64,000 nucleotides of DNA from Desulfuromonadaceae bacterium (GTDB taxonomy: Bacteria > Desulfobacterota > Desulfuromonadia > Geobacterales > Pseudopelobacteraceae), in assembly GCA_028712075.1 (NCBI GenBank), contig JAQTQX010000013.1, forward strand, positions 59,534-123,533. The letters are read 5' to 3'. Under the pieces are notes generated by a model. That model made no database searches. It was not told the DNA's origin and was given only the letters and a program-made list of their open reading frames with translations. Below are positions 19,212-30,195 of the stretch, piece by piece; the first letter of the stretch is position 1, and every line of letters begins with the position of its first letter. Both the position numbers and the translations under genes were made by a program.

Positions 19212-20942
19212 ATGCTTTATTCACGCTATTTTATTCCGACCGTCAAAGAAACCCCTTCTGATGCCGAGGTAATTTCGCATCAGCTCATGTTGAGAGCCGG
19301 TATGATCCGCAAGCTTGCTTCCGGTATATATAATTATCTGCCTCTTGGGCTGCGCTCGATTCGCAAGTTCGAAAACATTGTCCGAGAAGAGATGGACAAG
19401 GCTGGGGCGATTGAGATGCTGATGCCGACAGTCCAACCGGCCGAATTGTGGCAGGAGTCGGGGCGCTGGGCTTTTTACGGCAAGGAGTTGCTCCGTTTCA
19501 AAGATCGCAAAGAGGCGGAGTTCTGTCTCGGACCGACACACGAAGAGGTTATTACCGATATGGTGCGGCGCGAGATTAAAAGCTATCGCCAGATGCCGAT
19601 CAATTTTTATCAGATTCAGGGTAAATTTCGCGATGAAATTCGACCGCGTTTCGGCCTTATGCGTGGTCGGGAATTCATCATGAAAGACGCCTATTCGTTT
19701 GATGTTGATAGTGCTGCAGCCGATTTCTCCTACGAGAAGATGTATAATGCCTACATGCGTATCTTCGATCGGTGTGGTCTGAATTTCCGTGCGGTTGAGG
19801 CGGATACCGGCAGCATCGGCGGGTCATTTTCGCATGAGTTCATGGTGCTGGCTGATTCCGGAGAGGACGCAATCGTGTCCTGCGACTCTTGTCGCTATGC
19901 GGCAAATGTTGAGAAAGCAGAATCTCCTTTGTTTACGGCATCTTCAGATACTATTTCAGAACCTTTGCAGAAGGTGTCAACTCCTGAAATGAAAACCATT
20001 GTTGATGTCGCGGCATTTTTGGACGTTGAGTCGGCAAAAACAATTAAAACCCTCGTGTATGCATCTGATACCGGCGAACTGGTCATGGCACTATTACGTG
20101 GTGACCATGAACTTAACGAGCTCAAACTGAAAAACCACCTCGGCTGGGGTGAAATCTTGATGGCGACTGAGGAACAGATTTTCTCCTGTACCGGTTCGCC
20201 GATCGGTTTCCTTGGACCGATCGGCTTGAAAATGGATATTCCGGTCATTGCCGACCAGGTTGTGCAAGGGATGATGCACGTAGTACTCGGTGCCAATGAA
20301 AAGGATCAGCATTTTATCAATGCTTCAGTCGGCAGGGATTTTGAGGTCACCCGCTTTGTGGACATTCGTACCGTTACCGCCGGCGATGCCTGTCCTCGCT
20401 GTGAATCGGGAAAACTTGAAATGTGGCGCGGCATCGAAGTCGGGCATGTGTTCAAGCTCGGCACAAAGTACTCAAAGGCATTGAACGCCACCTACCTCGA
20501 TCCGAACGGCAAAGAACAGATTATTTTCATGGGGTGCTATGGCATCGGCATTGGACGAACTGTTGCTGCTGCAATAGAACAGAATCATGATGAAAACGGC
20601 ATTATTTTCCCTATCCCAATAGCCCCGTTCCACTGCTCGGTTGTTGCCGTCAACACCAAGGATTCCGGGGTAATGGCTGCTGCCGAAGAAATTTACCTGA
20701 AGCTTGAATCAGTCGGCATTGAGGTGCTTTTTGACGATCGCGATGAGCGTCCGGGCGTGAAATTCAAGGATAATGATTTGATCGGGATTCCGCTGCGAAT
20801 TGTCGTCGGCAGTAAGGGCTTGGCTGAGGGGAAGGTTGAACTGAATATCCGATCGAGTGGCGAAGTGCTCTCGGTTGTGGTTGATGACGTGGTAACTATG
20901 GTGAAGCAACTTGTCGATGCTGCCCTGGTACACAACATGTAG
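19212..20942 (+). CDS. proS: Proline--tRNA ligase
   Basis: LGPTHEEVITDMVR, FRDEIRPRFGLMRGREFIMKDAYSF, GCYGIGIGRTVAA. Confidence 0.97.
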   Translation: MLYSRYFIPTVKETPSDAEVISHQLMLRAGMIRKLASGIYNYLPLGLRSIRKFENIVREEMDKAGAIEMLMPTVQPAELWQESGRWAFYGKELLRFKDRKEAEFCLGPTHEEVITDMVRREIKSYRQMPINFYQIQGKFRDEIRPRFGLMRGREFIMKDAYSFDVDSAAADFSYEKMYNAYMRIFDRCGLNFRAVEADTGSIGGSFSHEFMVLADSGEDAIVSCDSCRYAANVEKAESPLFTASSDTISEPLQKVSTPEMKTIVDVAAFLDVESAKTIKTLVYASDTGELVMALLRGDHELNELKLKNHLGWGEILMATEEQIFSCTGSPIGFLGPIGLKMDIPVIADQVVQGMMHVVLGANEKDQHFINASVGRDFEVTRFVDIRTVTAGDACPRCESGKLEMWRGIEVGHVFKLGTKYSKALNATYLDPNGKEQIIFMGCYGIGIGRTVAAAIEQNHDENGIIFPIPIAPFHCSVVAVNTKDSGVMAAAEEIYLKLESVGIEVLFDDRDERPGVKFKDNDLIGIPLRIVVGSKGLAEGKVELNIRSSGEVLSVVVDDVVTMVKQLVDAALVHNM

Positions 20943-20970
20943 CCAATAAAACGACTACGCGAGGTTTTTC

Positions 20971-22281
20971 ATGCAGTCAAACCAGATATGGGATATCCAG
21001 CACGAATGTATGAGCCGTGAGGAGCTCGAACAGTTGCAGTTGGAGCGCCTTCAGGCGACATTGAATCGTGTCTATAAAAATGTTCCCTGTTATCGCACCA
21101 AATTTAACGAACGTGGCATTGTTCCCGAGGATGTTTCCTCTTTATCGGATCTCTCAAAACTTCCTTTTACGACCAAGGAGGATTTGCGGCTTAACTATCC
21201 GTACGGAATGTTTGCCGTGCCGCTGCGCGAAGTTGTAAGAATTCACTCATCATCAGGTACAACCGGTAAGCCGACCGTAGTCGGGTATACCAAAAACGAT
21301 CTTAAAATGTGGTCGAATCTGGTGGCTCGTTTTATGACCGCTGCCGGAGTTACTCACGACGATGTTGTGCAGATTGCCTTCGGCTATGGCATGTTTACTG
21401 GAGCCTTCGGTTTGCATTATGGTTCCGAGACGATCGGTGCCGCAGTCATTCCGATGAGTGGCGGCAACAGCGACAAACAGATCATGATCATGCAGGATTA
21501 CCGGTCAACCGCGCTGGTCTGCACGCCGAGTTACGCAATCACCCTTGCTGATCTGATCGAAAAACAGGGGATCGATCCTCTGACGTTATCGCTCAAAGTC
21601 GGTCTTTTCGGCGGCGAACCATGGTCTGAGGCGATGCGGTCTGAGATTGAAGCTCGGCTCAACATAAGTGCTACCGACAATTACGGTCTTTCTGAAGTCA
21701 TCGGTCCGGGTGTTGCTGGTGAATGCAGTATCAAGGAAGGCATGCATATTGCCGAAGACGCTTTTATTGCCGAAATAATAGACCCGGAAACCTGTGAAGT
21801 ACTGCCACCCGGCAGCGTTGGTGAATTGGTGTTGACGACCATCAGCAAGGAAGCGTTTCCGATGATTCGCTACCGTACTCGCGATATTACCACTCTTGAT
21901 TATGCTTCATGCAAGTGCGGCCGCACGTTCGCAAGGATGAAAAAAACCATGGGGCGCACCGATGATATGTTGATCATCAAAGGTGTCAATGTATTTCCCT
22001 CGCAGATTGAGGAGGTACTGGTTGCTATCGAGGGGTGTGAACCGCACTACCAGCTTGTTGTTGATCGCAAGGGGGCGCTGGATGTGCTTGAGGTATGCAT
22101 TGAAGTGCGGGAAAATATCTTCTTTGACGAAATGAAAAAACAGCGAGCTTTCCTCGACATGGTTGGAAAAAGGATTGACTCGGTCCTCGGTGTTGGCGTA
22201 ACAGTTAAGCTCGTTGAACCGAACAGCATTCCCCGGCATGAAGGGAAAGCGCAGAGGGTGATTGACAAACGGGTGGCCTGA
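20971..22281 (+). CDS. paaK: Phenylacetate--CoA ligase
   Basis: [54 protein letters not shown]. Confidence 0.93.
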   Translation: MQSNQIWDIQHECMSREELEQLQLERLQATLNRVYKNVPCYRTKFNERGIVPEDVSSLSDLSKLPFTTKEDLRLNYPYGMFAVPLREVVRIHSSSGTTGKPTVVGYTKNDLKMWSNLVARFMTAAGVTHDDVVQIAFGYGMFTGAFGLHYGSETIGAAVIPMSGGNSDKQIMIMQDYRSTALVCTPSYAITLADLIEKQGIDPLTLSLKVGLFGGEPWSEAMRSEIEARLNISATDNYGLSEVIGPGVAGECSIKEGMHIAEDAFIAEIIDPETCEVLPPGSVGELVLTTISKEAFPMIRYRTRDITTLDYASCKCGRTFARMKKTMGRTDDMLIIKGVNVFPSQIEEVLVAIEGCEPHYQLVVDRKGALDVLEVCIEVRENIFFDEMKKQRAFLDMVGKRIDSVLGVGVTVKLVEPNSIPRHEGKAQRVIDKRVA

Positions 22282-22309
22282 CCGAGCAGCGCAGTGATTA
22301 TAGGTAATG

Positions 22310-22346
22310 CCGCTCACCGGCTGTGATGCTGGTGGGCGGTTTTTTT
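22310..22346 (+). terminator. Rho-independent terminator after paaK
   Basis: CCGCTCACCGGC-TGTGAT-GCTGGTGGGCGG followed by T7. Confidence 0.85.
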
Positions 22347-22421
22347 CTGAATAATTAAATGCACAAAAATGCATCACGTCTTAGAACAGTACGAAATAAC
22401 AAAAAGAAAGACAGGGAACTA

Positions 22422-22877
22422 ATGGCTATACGAAAATTATCGGCAGGCGACATCATTGAAGCTCGTTGTACAAAATGTCGAGAGATATTGAATCATAGAA
22501 TTGTTGCAATGGTGGAAGATAAAATCATGCGGGTTGAGTGCAACACATGTCTCGGTGTTCATAATTATCATGCACCGCCGGCAGCAAAAGAACCAAAAGC
22601 CGCTAAAGTTGCGGCACCGCGTAAACCCCGTGCCACTTCAACGACTCCCCGTGTTGCCAAAAAGGATCCGGTTGAAAGCGAGCGCGAAGAGTGGGCGTTA
22701 CTTCAGCCAACATTCGATATTGAAAAGGCCGTCTCGTACAACATGGCCGGAACGTTCAGAACGAAACACCTTGTCCTCCACACGGTATTTGGCCTTGGTT
22801 TAGTCAAGGCTGTTATTGTTCCCAACAAGATGCAGGTGCTCTTTAAAGACGGTATCAAACTGCTGCGCTGCGGGTAG
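22422..22877 (+). CDS. Hypothetical protein: N-terminal zinc-ribbon-like CxxC...CxxC, basic linker, C-terminal HxxFGxG motif
   Basis: EARCTKCREIL..VECNTCLGVHNYH and LHTVFGLGLVKAVIVPNKMQVLFKDGIKLLRCG. Confidence 0.75.
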   Translation: MAIRKLSAGDIIEARCTKCREILNHRIVAMVEDKIMRVECNTCLGVHNYHAPPAAKEPKAAKVAAPRKPRATSTTPRVAKKDPVESEREEWALLQPTFDIEKAVSYNMAGTFRTKHLVLHTVFGLGLVKAVIVPNKMQVLFKDGIKLLRCG

Positions 22878-22997
22878 CGCATACTGACAAATTTTGCCTT
22901 GATTTATCGCGGCGTTTGCATTAGTAAACTACCTCTATACTGTATACACAACTGTGATATACATCCATGCGTGTTATCCACCATTTGAAAGGAGAGA

Positions 22998-24629
22998 GTG
23001 CCGATGTCTGTAAAACCGTTTGTTTATCAGGATCCGTTTCCACTTGCCAAGGATGAAACCGCGTACCGCAAGATAGAGGGTTCAGAAAAATATGTCATGG
23101 TTGAGAAATTTGCTGACAAAGATGTTGTGAGGGTCTGCCCTGAAGCTCTTGCGATTCTTGCCAACGAAGCGATGAAAGATGTTTCTTTTCTGCTCCGTCC
23201 GGCTCACAACGAGCAGGTGGCAAAAATCCTGAGCGATCCGGAAGCGTCTATGAACGATAAAGGTGTCGCCCTGGCATTTCTGCGCAATGCTGAAATTGCC
23301 GCGCAGTTTGATCTGCCGGTCTGCCAGGATACCGGCACAGCAACTGTTGCTGCCAAGAAAGGGCAGCAGATCTGGACCGGCGTCAAGGACGAAGAGTGGC
23401 TTTCCAAAGGTATTTACAAAACCTATACCGAAGAGAATCTGCGCTATTCACAGACGGGGGCGCTTGACATGTATGAAGAGATCAATACCGGCACAAACCT
23501 GCCGGCACAAATCGATATTCTGGCAACAGATGGTGATTACTACAAGTTTGTCTTCATGGCAAAGGGTGGCGGTTCCGCCAACAAAACCATGCTGTATCAG
23601 GAAACCAAGGCCCTTTTGACACCGGACAAGTTGTTCAAATATCTGGTCGAGAAGATGAAATACCTCGGCACGGCAGCGTGCCCTCCTTACCACATCGCGT
23701 TTGTTATCGGCGGCACTTCCGCTGATGCCTGCATGAAAACGGTCAAGCTGGCGACAGCCAAGGAACTTGATGGATTGCCGACTACCGGGAATGAGCATGG
23801 CCAGGCGTTCCGTGATGTCGAACTGGAGAACAAACTGCTGGAAGCTGCCTACAAGCTTGGCATCGGCGCCCAGTTTGGCGGTAAATATTTTGCTCATGAT
23901 GTACGGGTCATTCGTCTTCCCCGTCATGGAGCATCCTGTCCGGTCGGTATGGCGGTTTCCTGTTCGGCAGACCGCAACATCAAGGCCAAAATCACCAGAG
24001 ATGGTCTGTTTGTTGAAGAGATGGACCGCAATCCAGGGCGTCTGATTCCTGCGCAGTATCGCGGCAAGCATGAGCATGGTGTCAAGATAGACCTTAACAA
24101 ACCGATGAAGGAAATTCTGGCTGAATTGAGCAAGCATCCGGTATCAACGCCGCTGTTGCTTACCGGTACCATTGTGGTTGGTCGTGATATCGCCCATGCC
24201 AAATTCAAGGAAATTATGGACAGCGGTAAACCATTGCCCGAATACCTGCTTAACCATCCGATCTACTATGCCGGTCCGGCGAAAACACCGGCTGGCAAGG
24301 CCTCCGGTTCGTTCGGGCCGACAACCGCCGGACGTATGGACAGTTATGTAGATGAACTCCAGTCAAAAGGCGGATCGTTGATCATGATCGCCAAAGGGAA
24401 CCGCAGCCAACAGGTGACGGATGCCTGTAAAAAATACGGCGGTTTCTACCTCGGTTCGATTGGTGGACCCGCCGCCGTGCTTGCAGAGGAAAACATCAAG
24501 AAGGTTGAATGCATTGACTTTCCCGAACTGGGCATGGAAGCGGTCTGGAAAATTGAAGTCGAGAATTTCCCCGCCTTTATTCTGGTTGACGACAAAGGAA
24601 CCGATTTCTTTAAGCAGCTTGGTTTATAG
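22998..24629 (+). CDS. Fumarate hydratase class I
   Basis: [37 protein letters not shown]-type motif ([13 protein letters not shown]), [23 protein letters not shown]. Confidence 0.95.
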   Translation: MPMSVKPFVYQDPFPLAKDETAYRKIEGSEKYVMVEKFADKDVVRVCPEALAILANEAMKDVSFLLRPAHNEQVAKILSDPEASMNDKGVALAFLRNAEIAAQFDLPVCQDTGTATVAAKKGQQIWTGVKDEEWLSKGIYKTYTEENLRYSQTGALDMYEEINTGTNLPAQIDILATDGDYYKFVFMAKGGGSANKTMLYQETKALLTPDKLFKYLVEKMKYLGTAACPPYHIAFVIGGTSADACMKTVKLATAKELDGLPTTGNEHGQAFRDVELENKLLEAAYKLGIGAQFGGKYFAHDVRVIRLPRHGASCPVGMAVSCSADRNIKAKITRDGLFVEEMDRNPGRLIPAQYRGKHEHGVKIDLNKPMKEILAELSKHPVSTPLLLTGTIVVGRDIAHAKFKEIMDSGKPLPEYLLNHPIYYAGPAKTPAGKASGSFGPTTAGRMDSYVDELQSKGGSLIMIAKGNRSQQVTDACKKYGGFYLGSIGGPAAVLAEENIKKVECIDFPELGMEAVWKIEVENFPAFILVDDKGTDFFKQLGL

Positions 24630-24649
24630 GCGGTACTGATAATCGATAC

Positions 24650-24683
24650 GAAAGCCCCGATTGCTTGTGCAGTCGGGGCTTTC
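24650..24683 (+). terminator. Rho-independent terminator after fumarase
   Basis: GAAAGCCCCGA / TCGGGGCTTTC perfect 11-bp stem. Confidence 0.8.
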
Positions 24684-25600
24684 ACGCTATTTATGTGAAC
24701 AAATTTTTCGGAGGTAGTTTTGTGCTCAAAAGTATGACCGGGTATGGCAAAGGGGATGCATCCACCCCGCACGGTAATTTTCTTGTGGAAATTCGCTCCG
24801 TCAATCACCGCTATGGTGAGATTTCAACGCGGCTGCCACGTACATTTTATGCTATGGAAAATGAGGTCAAGCGCCTTGCCGCCTCAGTTCTGAAGCGGGG
24901 CAAGATTGATATTTCAGTGCAGTGGGACGAAACGTCAGCTGGCAATACAGCGCCACAACTTGATATGACCGTGGCGCGTGCTTATTTTGACGCATATGTT
25001 CGCTTGTCAAAAGAGCTGAATCTGCCGCAGGATGCTCCGCTCTCACTTATCATGTCACAAAAGGGCGTGGTTAAAGAAGTGGCGGTAGCAGTTGATGAAA
25101 CTGAATTGCAGCCACAGTTGCTGGCAGCTGTTCAGGCTGCTGTCGCCGCTATTGACGCTATGCGCCTGAAAGAAGGCACTGCCCTTGCGGATGATTTACA
25201 GGCTCGGCGCAGGCAGGTTGGTGAATGGGTGGCGTTGGTACGTGAGCGGACACCGCAGGTTGTGGTGGAATATCGCCAGAAACTGAAGGTACGACTTGAT
25301 CTGCTGCTTGAAGGAAATGAAATTGATGAAGGTCGCCTTGCGCAAGAGGTCGCACTGCTCGCGGACCGTTGCGACATAACTGAGGAGCTGGTGCGGCTCG
25401 CCAGTCATTTCAATCAGTTTGATGAGGCGTTGTGCAGTTCTGAGCCTGTTGGGCGTAAACTCGATTTTCTGATGCAGGAAATGAATCGTGAAGTTAATAC
25501 CATCGGTTCAAAGTCGAATGATGCTGACGTTACCAAGCTGGTTATTCAGATAAAGGCTGAGATGGAAAAAATGCGGGAGCAGGTGCAAAACGTTGAATAA
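24665..25600 (+). CDS. yicC: YicC family endoribonuclease-like protein (true start probably 24722, GTG CTC AAA)
   Basis: LKSMTGYGKG, VEIRSVNHRYGEISTRLPR, REVNTIGSKSNDADVTKLVIQIKAEMEKMREQVQNVE. Confidence 0.93.
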   Translation: MCSRGFHAIYVNKFFGGSFVLKSMTGYGKGDASTPHGNFLVEIRSVNHRYGEISTRLPRTFYAMENEVKRLAASVLKRGKIDISVQWDETSAGNTAPQLDMTVARAYFDAYVRLSKELNLPQDAPLSLIMSQKGVVKEVAVAVDETELQPQLLAAVQAAVAAIDAMRLKEGTALADDLQARRRQVGEWVALVRERTPQVVVEYRQKLKVRLDLLLEGNEIDEGRLAQEVALLADRCDITEELVRLASHFNQFDEALCSSEPVGRKLDFLMQEMNREVNTIGSKSNDADVTKLVIQIKAEMEKMREQVQNVE

Positions 25601-25656
25601 CGGTATTGACCGGTGCTGACGCAAGTGGTGCGAATATATCAAGAAAGGCAGATCAG

Positions 25657-26265
25657 ATGAAACGTGAAGGCTTGATTTTGATTCTTTCAGCCCCATCAGG
25701 GGCGGGGAAAACGTCTTTATGCCGCGAATTATTCAAGATTTTTCCTGATATGAAGGAGTCTGTTAGCTACACGACGAGAGTGCCCAGGATGGGAGAGGTC
25801 GAAGGGGAGGCGTACCACTTTGTTACTCAGGAAACGTTTGATGCCATGATTGCGGAAGATTCTTTTGCCGAATGGGCCATCGTTCACGGTAATATGTACG
25901 GTACAGCGTTACGCACACTTGAGGACGCTCGTAAAAACGGGATCGATATGGTACTTGATATCGACTGTCAGGGTGCACTCAAGCTCAAGGAACAGTTTGA
26001 CGGTGGGGTGTATGTATTCATATTGCCGCCCAATATGGAAGAGTTGCGCCGACGTCTGGAACATCGCTCATCGGACTCCCAGGACGTCATTGAGCGGCGG
26101 ATTGTTAGAGCTTCGGCAGAAATCAAGGAGTCCCGTTGGTACGATTATATCATCTTTAACGATATATTTGACATTGCGTGTCAGGAACTGGCCTCAATCG
26201 TGATCGCACATCGACGTAAAACCTTTAGAATGATGGAGAAAGTCGGAAAAGTGTTTGATATATAA
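25657..26265 (+). CDS. gmk: Guanylate kinase
   Basis: LILSAPSGAGKTSLCRELF, SYTTRVPRMGEVEGEAYHFV; start at MKREG. Confidence 0.95.
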   Translation: MKREGLILILSAPSGAGKTSLCRELFKIFPDMKESVSYTTRVPRMGEVEGEAYHFVTQETFDAMIAEDSFAEWAIVHGNMYGTALRTLEDARKNGIDMVLDIDCQGALKLKEQFDGGVYVFILPPNMEELRRRLEHRSSDSQDVIERRIVRASAEIKESRWYDYIIFNDIFDIACQELASIVIAHRRKTFRMMEKVGKVFDI

Positions 26266-26318
26266 TCCGAATTAGAGTACAAAGACCGTCCATCTAACAT
26301 AGCAGGAAGGAGTAACAC

Positions 26319-26525
26319 ATGGCTCGTGTAACAGTAGAAGATTGTCTGGAAAAAGTTGAAAATAGATTTCAGCTTGTCATACTGGCGGCAAAGAGGGTCA
26401 AACAGCTCTATAAGGGAGCGCAACCATTGATAGAATCAAAAAATAATCGTCAGGTTGTTACCGCTCTGCGCGAGATAGCTGCCGGTAAGATCAGCTTCGA
26501 AGTGTCTAAAAAACAGCGCGTCTAG
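26319..26525 (+). CDS. rpoZ: DNA-directed RNA polymerase omega subunit
   Basis: [30 protein letters not shown]; downstream of gmk. Confidence 0.95.
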   Translation: MARVTVEDCLEKVENRFQLVILAAKRVKQLYKGAQPLIESKNNRQVVTALREIAAGKISFEVSKKQRV

Positions 26526-26536
26526 CCCCCCACTCC

Positions 26537-26573
26537 GGGTGAAGCGGAATTATTTCCGTTTCACCCTTTTTTT
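26537..26573 (+). terminator. Rho-independent terminator after rpoZ
   Basis: GGGTGAAGCGGAA / TTTCCGTTTCACCC followed by T7. Confidence 0.85.
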
Positions 26574-26624
26574 ATCTACTCACCCTTATTTTCTCACGGT
26601 TTACTTACAGGCAGCGTATAGCGA

Positions 26625-28775
26625 ATGATCCGGCTCAACGATATTCTTGATAAGGTTTCCGCGTACAATCCCTCAGCTGATCACAACCTGATTCGCAAGG
26701 CGTACGTGTATTGTGCCAAGGTGCATCAGGGGCAAACACGACTCTCAGGGGAACCGTATATCATTCACCCGATGGAAGTGGCCGGACTTCTGGCTGAGCT
26801 GAAGCTGGATGTGCCCAGTATTGTAACCGGGTTTCTGCATGATACTATCGAAGATACGCTGGCAACATCTGAAGATCTGACCAAGATGTTCGGCAGTGAA
26901 GTTGCCGCACTGGTTGATGGTGTTACAAAGATAAGCAAAATCAACTTTAAAACCAAAGAAGAGAGCCAGGCTGAGAATTTCCGTAAAATGTTACTGGCAA
27001 TGGCCATTGATATTCGCGTTATCCTGGTGAAGCTGGCGGACCGGCTCCATAATATGCGTACGCTGGAGTTTCAGGATGAAGTAAAACAGCGCCGGATTGC
27101 TCGTGAAACGATGGATATTTACGCCCCTATTGCCAACCGCCTCGGGATTTCATGGGTAAAGGTTGAGTTGGAGGATCTGTCATTTCGCTATTTGCACCCT
27201 GAAATATATTTTGATTTGGTTAAGAAAATATCCCAAAAAAAACAGGAACGTGAAGCTTTTGTTGAAGAGTCAAAGGCTATAATATCAGAAAAACTGGCTT
27301 TTTATGGAATACACGGGGAAATATCTGGGAGAAGCAAACACCTTTTCTCAATCTACCGGAAGATGGAAAAGCGAAATGTCGAGTTTGAAGAGATCTATGA
27401 CCTGATTGCGGTTCGTATCCTTGTCAGTGATGTTCGTGAATGTTACGAGGTACTTGGTGTTATCCATTCGGCATGGAAACCGATCCCGGGGCGGTTCAAA
27501 GACTATATTGCCATGCCCAAGGGGAACATGTACCAGTCTCTTCACACAACGGTCATTGGTCCGCACGGCGACCGCTTGGAAGTTCAGATCCGGACTCATG
27601 ATATGCACAGTGTTGCCGATGCAGGAATTGCGGCCCATTGGAAATACAAAGAGGGAAAAGGCTACGACGAAAGAGATGTCAAACGCTTTGCATGGCTGCG
27701 TCAGCTTCTTGAATGGCAACAGGATCTTCAGGATTCCAAGGAATTCATGGATTCCGTCAAAGTTGAGCTGTTCAGTGAGGAAGTATATGTCTTTACTCCA
27801 AAAGGAGATGTCAAGGGTTACCCCAAGGGGTCAACACCGATTGATTTTGCCTACAGCGTTCACACCGATATCGGCCATCGTTGCGTTGGTGCAAAGGTAA
27901 ACGGAAAGCTCGTTCCTTTGAAGTATGAACTCAAGAACGGTGATATTGTTGAGGTAATTACCTCGCCGCATCACACTCCGAGCAAAGACTGGCTCAAAAT
28001 AGTCAAAAGCTCGCGAGCCCGGAACAAAATCAGGGCCTGGATCAAAATTGAGGAGCGAAAACGAAGCATCGTCCTCGGCCGCGAATTCTGTGAAAAGGAT
28101 TTCCGTAAATTTTCCCTCAACCTACAAAAAGTACAAAAAAGCGGCGAATTCAAGAAGATCGCTGCCGAGTTCGGTTATGCTGCCGACGAAGATCTTCTGG
28201 CAGCAGTCGGCTATGGGAAAATTTCCAGCAGTCAGATCGTCAGCAAGCTTCTTCCGGAAGAAAAATTCAAGGAACGGGCCGAACATAAGGAATCACGGCT
28301 CGAATCAGTTATTAACCGACTGAAGGGTAAGTCAAGCAGTGCCGTTGAGATCAGCGGTCTTGACGACGTGCTGGTGAGATTTGGCAAGTGCTGCAATCCG
28401 GTGCCGGGGGATGACATAATCGGATTTATTACCCGGGGCAAGGGGGTTACGATACACACGGCTGATTGCCAGTTTGCCCTCGAAAGCGATCCTGAGCGGC
28501 GTATTGATGTTGCGTGGAACAGAAACAAATCGGCGGCTCTTCCGGTCAAAATACGAGTACTCTGTCATGATGTGAAAGGAATTCTGGCAACAATAACTCT
28601 GGCAATAACGAACAGTGAAGCAAATATTGTCAGTGCCCAGATTCAGAGTACTATTGATCAGAGGGGTGAAAATATTTTTGAGGTAAATGTTACCGACCTG
28701 GCACATTTGCAGAAGGTTATGAACTCTCTTATGAAAGTAAAGGGTGTCATTAAAGTGGAAAGGATTAAGCAATGA
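26625..28775 (+). CDS. Bifunctional (p)ppGpp synthetase/hydrolase RelA/SpoT
   Basis: HD domain (HPMEVAGLLAEL..HDTIEDT), synthetase domain, TGS (VYVFTPKGDVKGYPKGSTPIDFAYSVHTDIGHRCVGAKVNG), C-terminal ACT. Confidence 0.96.
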   Translation: MIRLNDILDKVSAYNPSADHNLIRKAYVYCAKVHQGQTRLSGEPYIIHPMEVAGLLAELKLDVPSIVTGFLHDTIEDTLATSEDLTKMFGSEVAALVDGVTKISKINFKTKEESQAENFRKMLLAMAIDIRVILVKLADRLHNMRTLEFQDEVKQRRIARETMDIYAPIANRLGISWVKVELEDLSFRYLHPEIYFDLVKKISQKKQEREAFVEESKAIISEKLAFYGIHGEISGRSKHLFSIYRKMEKRNVEFEEIYDLIAVRILVSDVRECYEVLGVIHSAWKPIPGRFKDYIAMPKGNMYQSLHTTVIGPHGDRLEVQIRTHDMHSVADAGIAAHWKYKEGKGYDERDVKRFAWLRQLLEWQQDLQDSKEFMDSVKVELFSEEVYVFTPKGDVKGYPKGSTPIDFAYSVHTDIGHRCVGAKVNGKLVPLKYELKNGDIVEVITSPHHTPSKDWLKIVKSSRARNKIRAWIKIEERKRSIVLGREFCEKDFRKFSLNLQKVQKSGEFKKIAAEFGYAADEDLLAAVGYGKISSSQIVSKLLPEEKFKERAEHKESRLESVINRLKGKSSSAVEISGLDDVLVRFGKCCNPVPGDDIIGFITRGKGVTIHTADCQFALESDPERRIDVAWNRNKSAALPVKIRVLCHDVKGILATITLAITNSEANIVSAQIQSTIDQRGENIFEVNVTDLAHLQKVMNSLMKVKGVIKVERIKQ

Positions 28776-29152
28776 AACTTAAAATTCTCAAAACCGATAA
28801 GGCGCCGGCGGCTATCGGTCCGTATTCACAGGCGATAGCGTACGGGAATCTTCTCTTCTGTTCGGGCCAGATACCGCTTGACTCCAAAACCGGTGAGATG
28901 GTTGCCGGGGGCATAAAAAATCAGGCAGAGCGGGTGATGGAAAATATTGCTGCCGTGTTGAACGAGGCTGGCATCGGTTTTAATGATGTGATCAAAACGA
29001 CCATTTATTTGACTGATATGGCTGACTTTGCAGTAGTTAACGAGGTGTACGGCGCCTATTTCCCCGAGCACAAGCCATCTCGTTCAACGGTTGCAGTTTC
29101 AAGCTTGCCGCGTGGTTCTCTGCTTGAGGTTGAAGTTATCGCCAGTCTGTAG
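28772..29152 (+). CDS. ridA: RidA family reactive intermediate/imine deaminase
   Basis: APAAIGPYSQAIAYGNLLFCSGQIPLD..RSTVAVSSLPRGSLLEVEVIA. Confidence 0.95.
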   Translation: MKLKILKTDKAPAAIGPYSQAIAYGNLLFCSGQIPLDSKTGEMVAGGIKNQAERVMENIAAVLNEAGIGFNDVIKTTIYLTDMADFAVVNEVYGAYFPEHKPSRSTVAVSSLPRGSLLEVEVIASL

Positions 29153-29162
29153 TGTGATGACG

Positions 29163-29193
29163 AAAAAAAGCCGCATCCCGTGGCGGGTGCGGC
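29163..29193 (-). terminator. Terminator downstream of rpmB (minus strand), possibly shared with ridA
   Basis: GCCGCATCCCG/TGGCGGGTGCGGC stem with A7 on + strand (T7 on minus). Confidence 0.75.
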
Positions 29194-29220
29194 TAAGTGT
29201 CAGGCTGAATCAAAAACTGT

Positions 29221-29415
29221 CTAAAGTGATTTTGTGACAAACCCCGAGCGGATACAGCGGGTACAAACCTTTACCGTGCTTATGCTGCCGTTGCTCTTGA
29301 CAGCTTTGATCTTCTGGAGATTCGGGTACCAAACCGTACGCGTCTTGTTGTTCGCATGGCTGACATTGTTTCCGAAACTAGGGCCTTTTCCGCAAATTTC
29401 ACACTTTCTCGACAT
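29221..29415 (-). CDS. rpmB: 50S ribosomal protein L28
   Basis: [34 protein letters not shown]. Confidence 0.95.
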   Translation of the reverse strand: MSRKCEICGKGPSFGNNVSHANNKTRTVWYPNLQKIKAVKSNGSISTVKVCTRCIRSGFVTKSL

Positions 29416-29484
29416 ATTAGGTTTCCTCCATTGATTACTGAAAGAGACCTTATAGCAGAGTGCCGTGGCTGTTGCAAGGAAAAT

Positions 29485-30111
29485 ATGGGGCAAGAGATGA
29501 ATCTCATCAAGGCATTATTTACACTCAGTATCATTGGCCTGATTGTCGTAAGTGTCCTTTTTATTGATTTTGCCTATAAAACCTTTTCCTATCGTCAAAA
29601 CTCGGAGAAGACCGACGCCATAGTTGTCCTAGCCGGAGGTAAAGGTCGTGTTGAAGAAGGGGTTCGTCTTTTTCGAGAGTCACAGGCGGAGTATCTTATT
29701 TTTGTTGGAGTTGACCCGTCAGTCAGAAAAAAGGACCTGTACCGTCCAAAACGTCATGACCCATCCTCAGACAAGGTCATCCTCGAAAAGTCCTCCCGCA
29801 ATACGCTTGAAAACTCTCTTTTCGGCCGAGATATAATTGTCCGCAACGGTATTCATTCAGTGCTGCTGATTACGTCACGCTATCATCTCAAGCGGGCATC
29901 AATACTGTTTCGCAACTCCCTTCCCAAGAATATAACCATCGTACCGTATCCTGTGGACACGGTAAATCTGAAAGAATCGTGGTGGAGCCATGGCGGAAGC
30001 TTTCAGCTGCTCTTTCGGGAGTTTTATAAATACTGCATACTGCGGCTGTTTTTTCTGGTTACCCCCGGCGAACTACGGGAAAGCGTAATGCCGAGCGTAT
30101 CGGTGGGATAG
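29485..30111 (+). CDS. YdcF/ElyC/SanA family (DUF218) protein
   Basis: [51 protein letters not shown]. Confidence 0.87.
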   Translation: MGQEMNLIKALFTLSIIGLIVVSVLFIDFAYKTFSYRQNSEKTDAIVVLAGGKGRVEEGVRLFRESQAEYLIFVGVDPSVRKKDLYRPKRHDPSSDKVILEKSSRNTLENSLFGRDIIVRNGIHSVLLITSRYHLKRASILFRNSLPKNITIVPYPVDTVNLKESWWSHGGSFQLLFREFYKYCILRLFFLVTPGELRESVMPSVSVG

Positions 30112-30195
30112 CTCTGATGAACCATTGCCCGTGACAATGAAGCTTTCGTCGCCTCAATCCTTGCCACCCTGAATCCATCTTGTTTTACTATACCG

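Noticed and set aside
23448-24137. 229-aa minus ORF opposite fumarase (and the similar one at 38481-39170 opposite guaB)
   Set aside because: Antisense shadow ORFs of highly conserved genes
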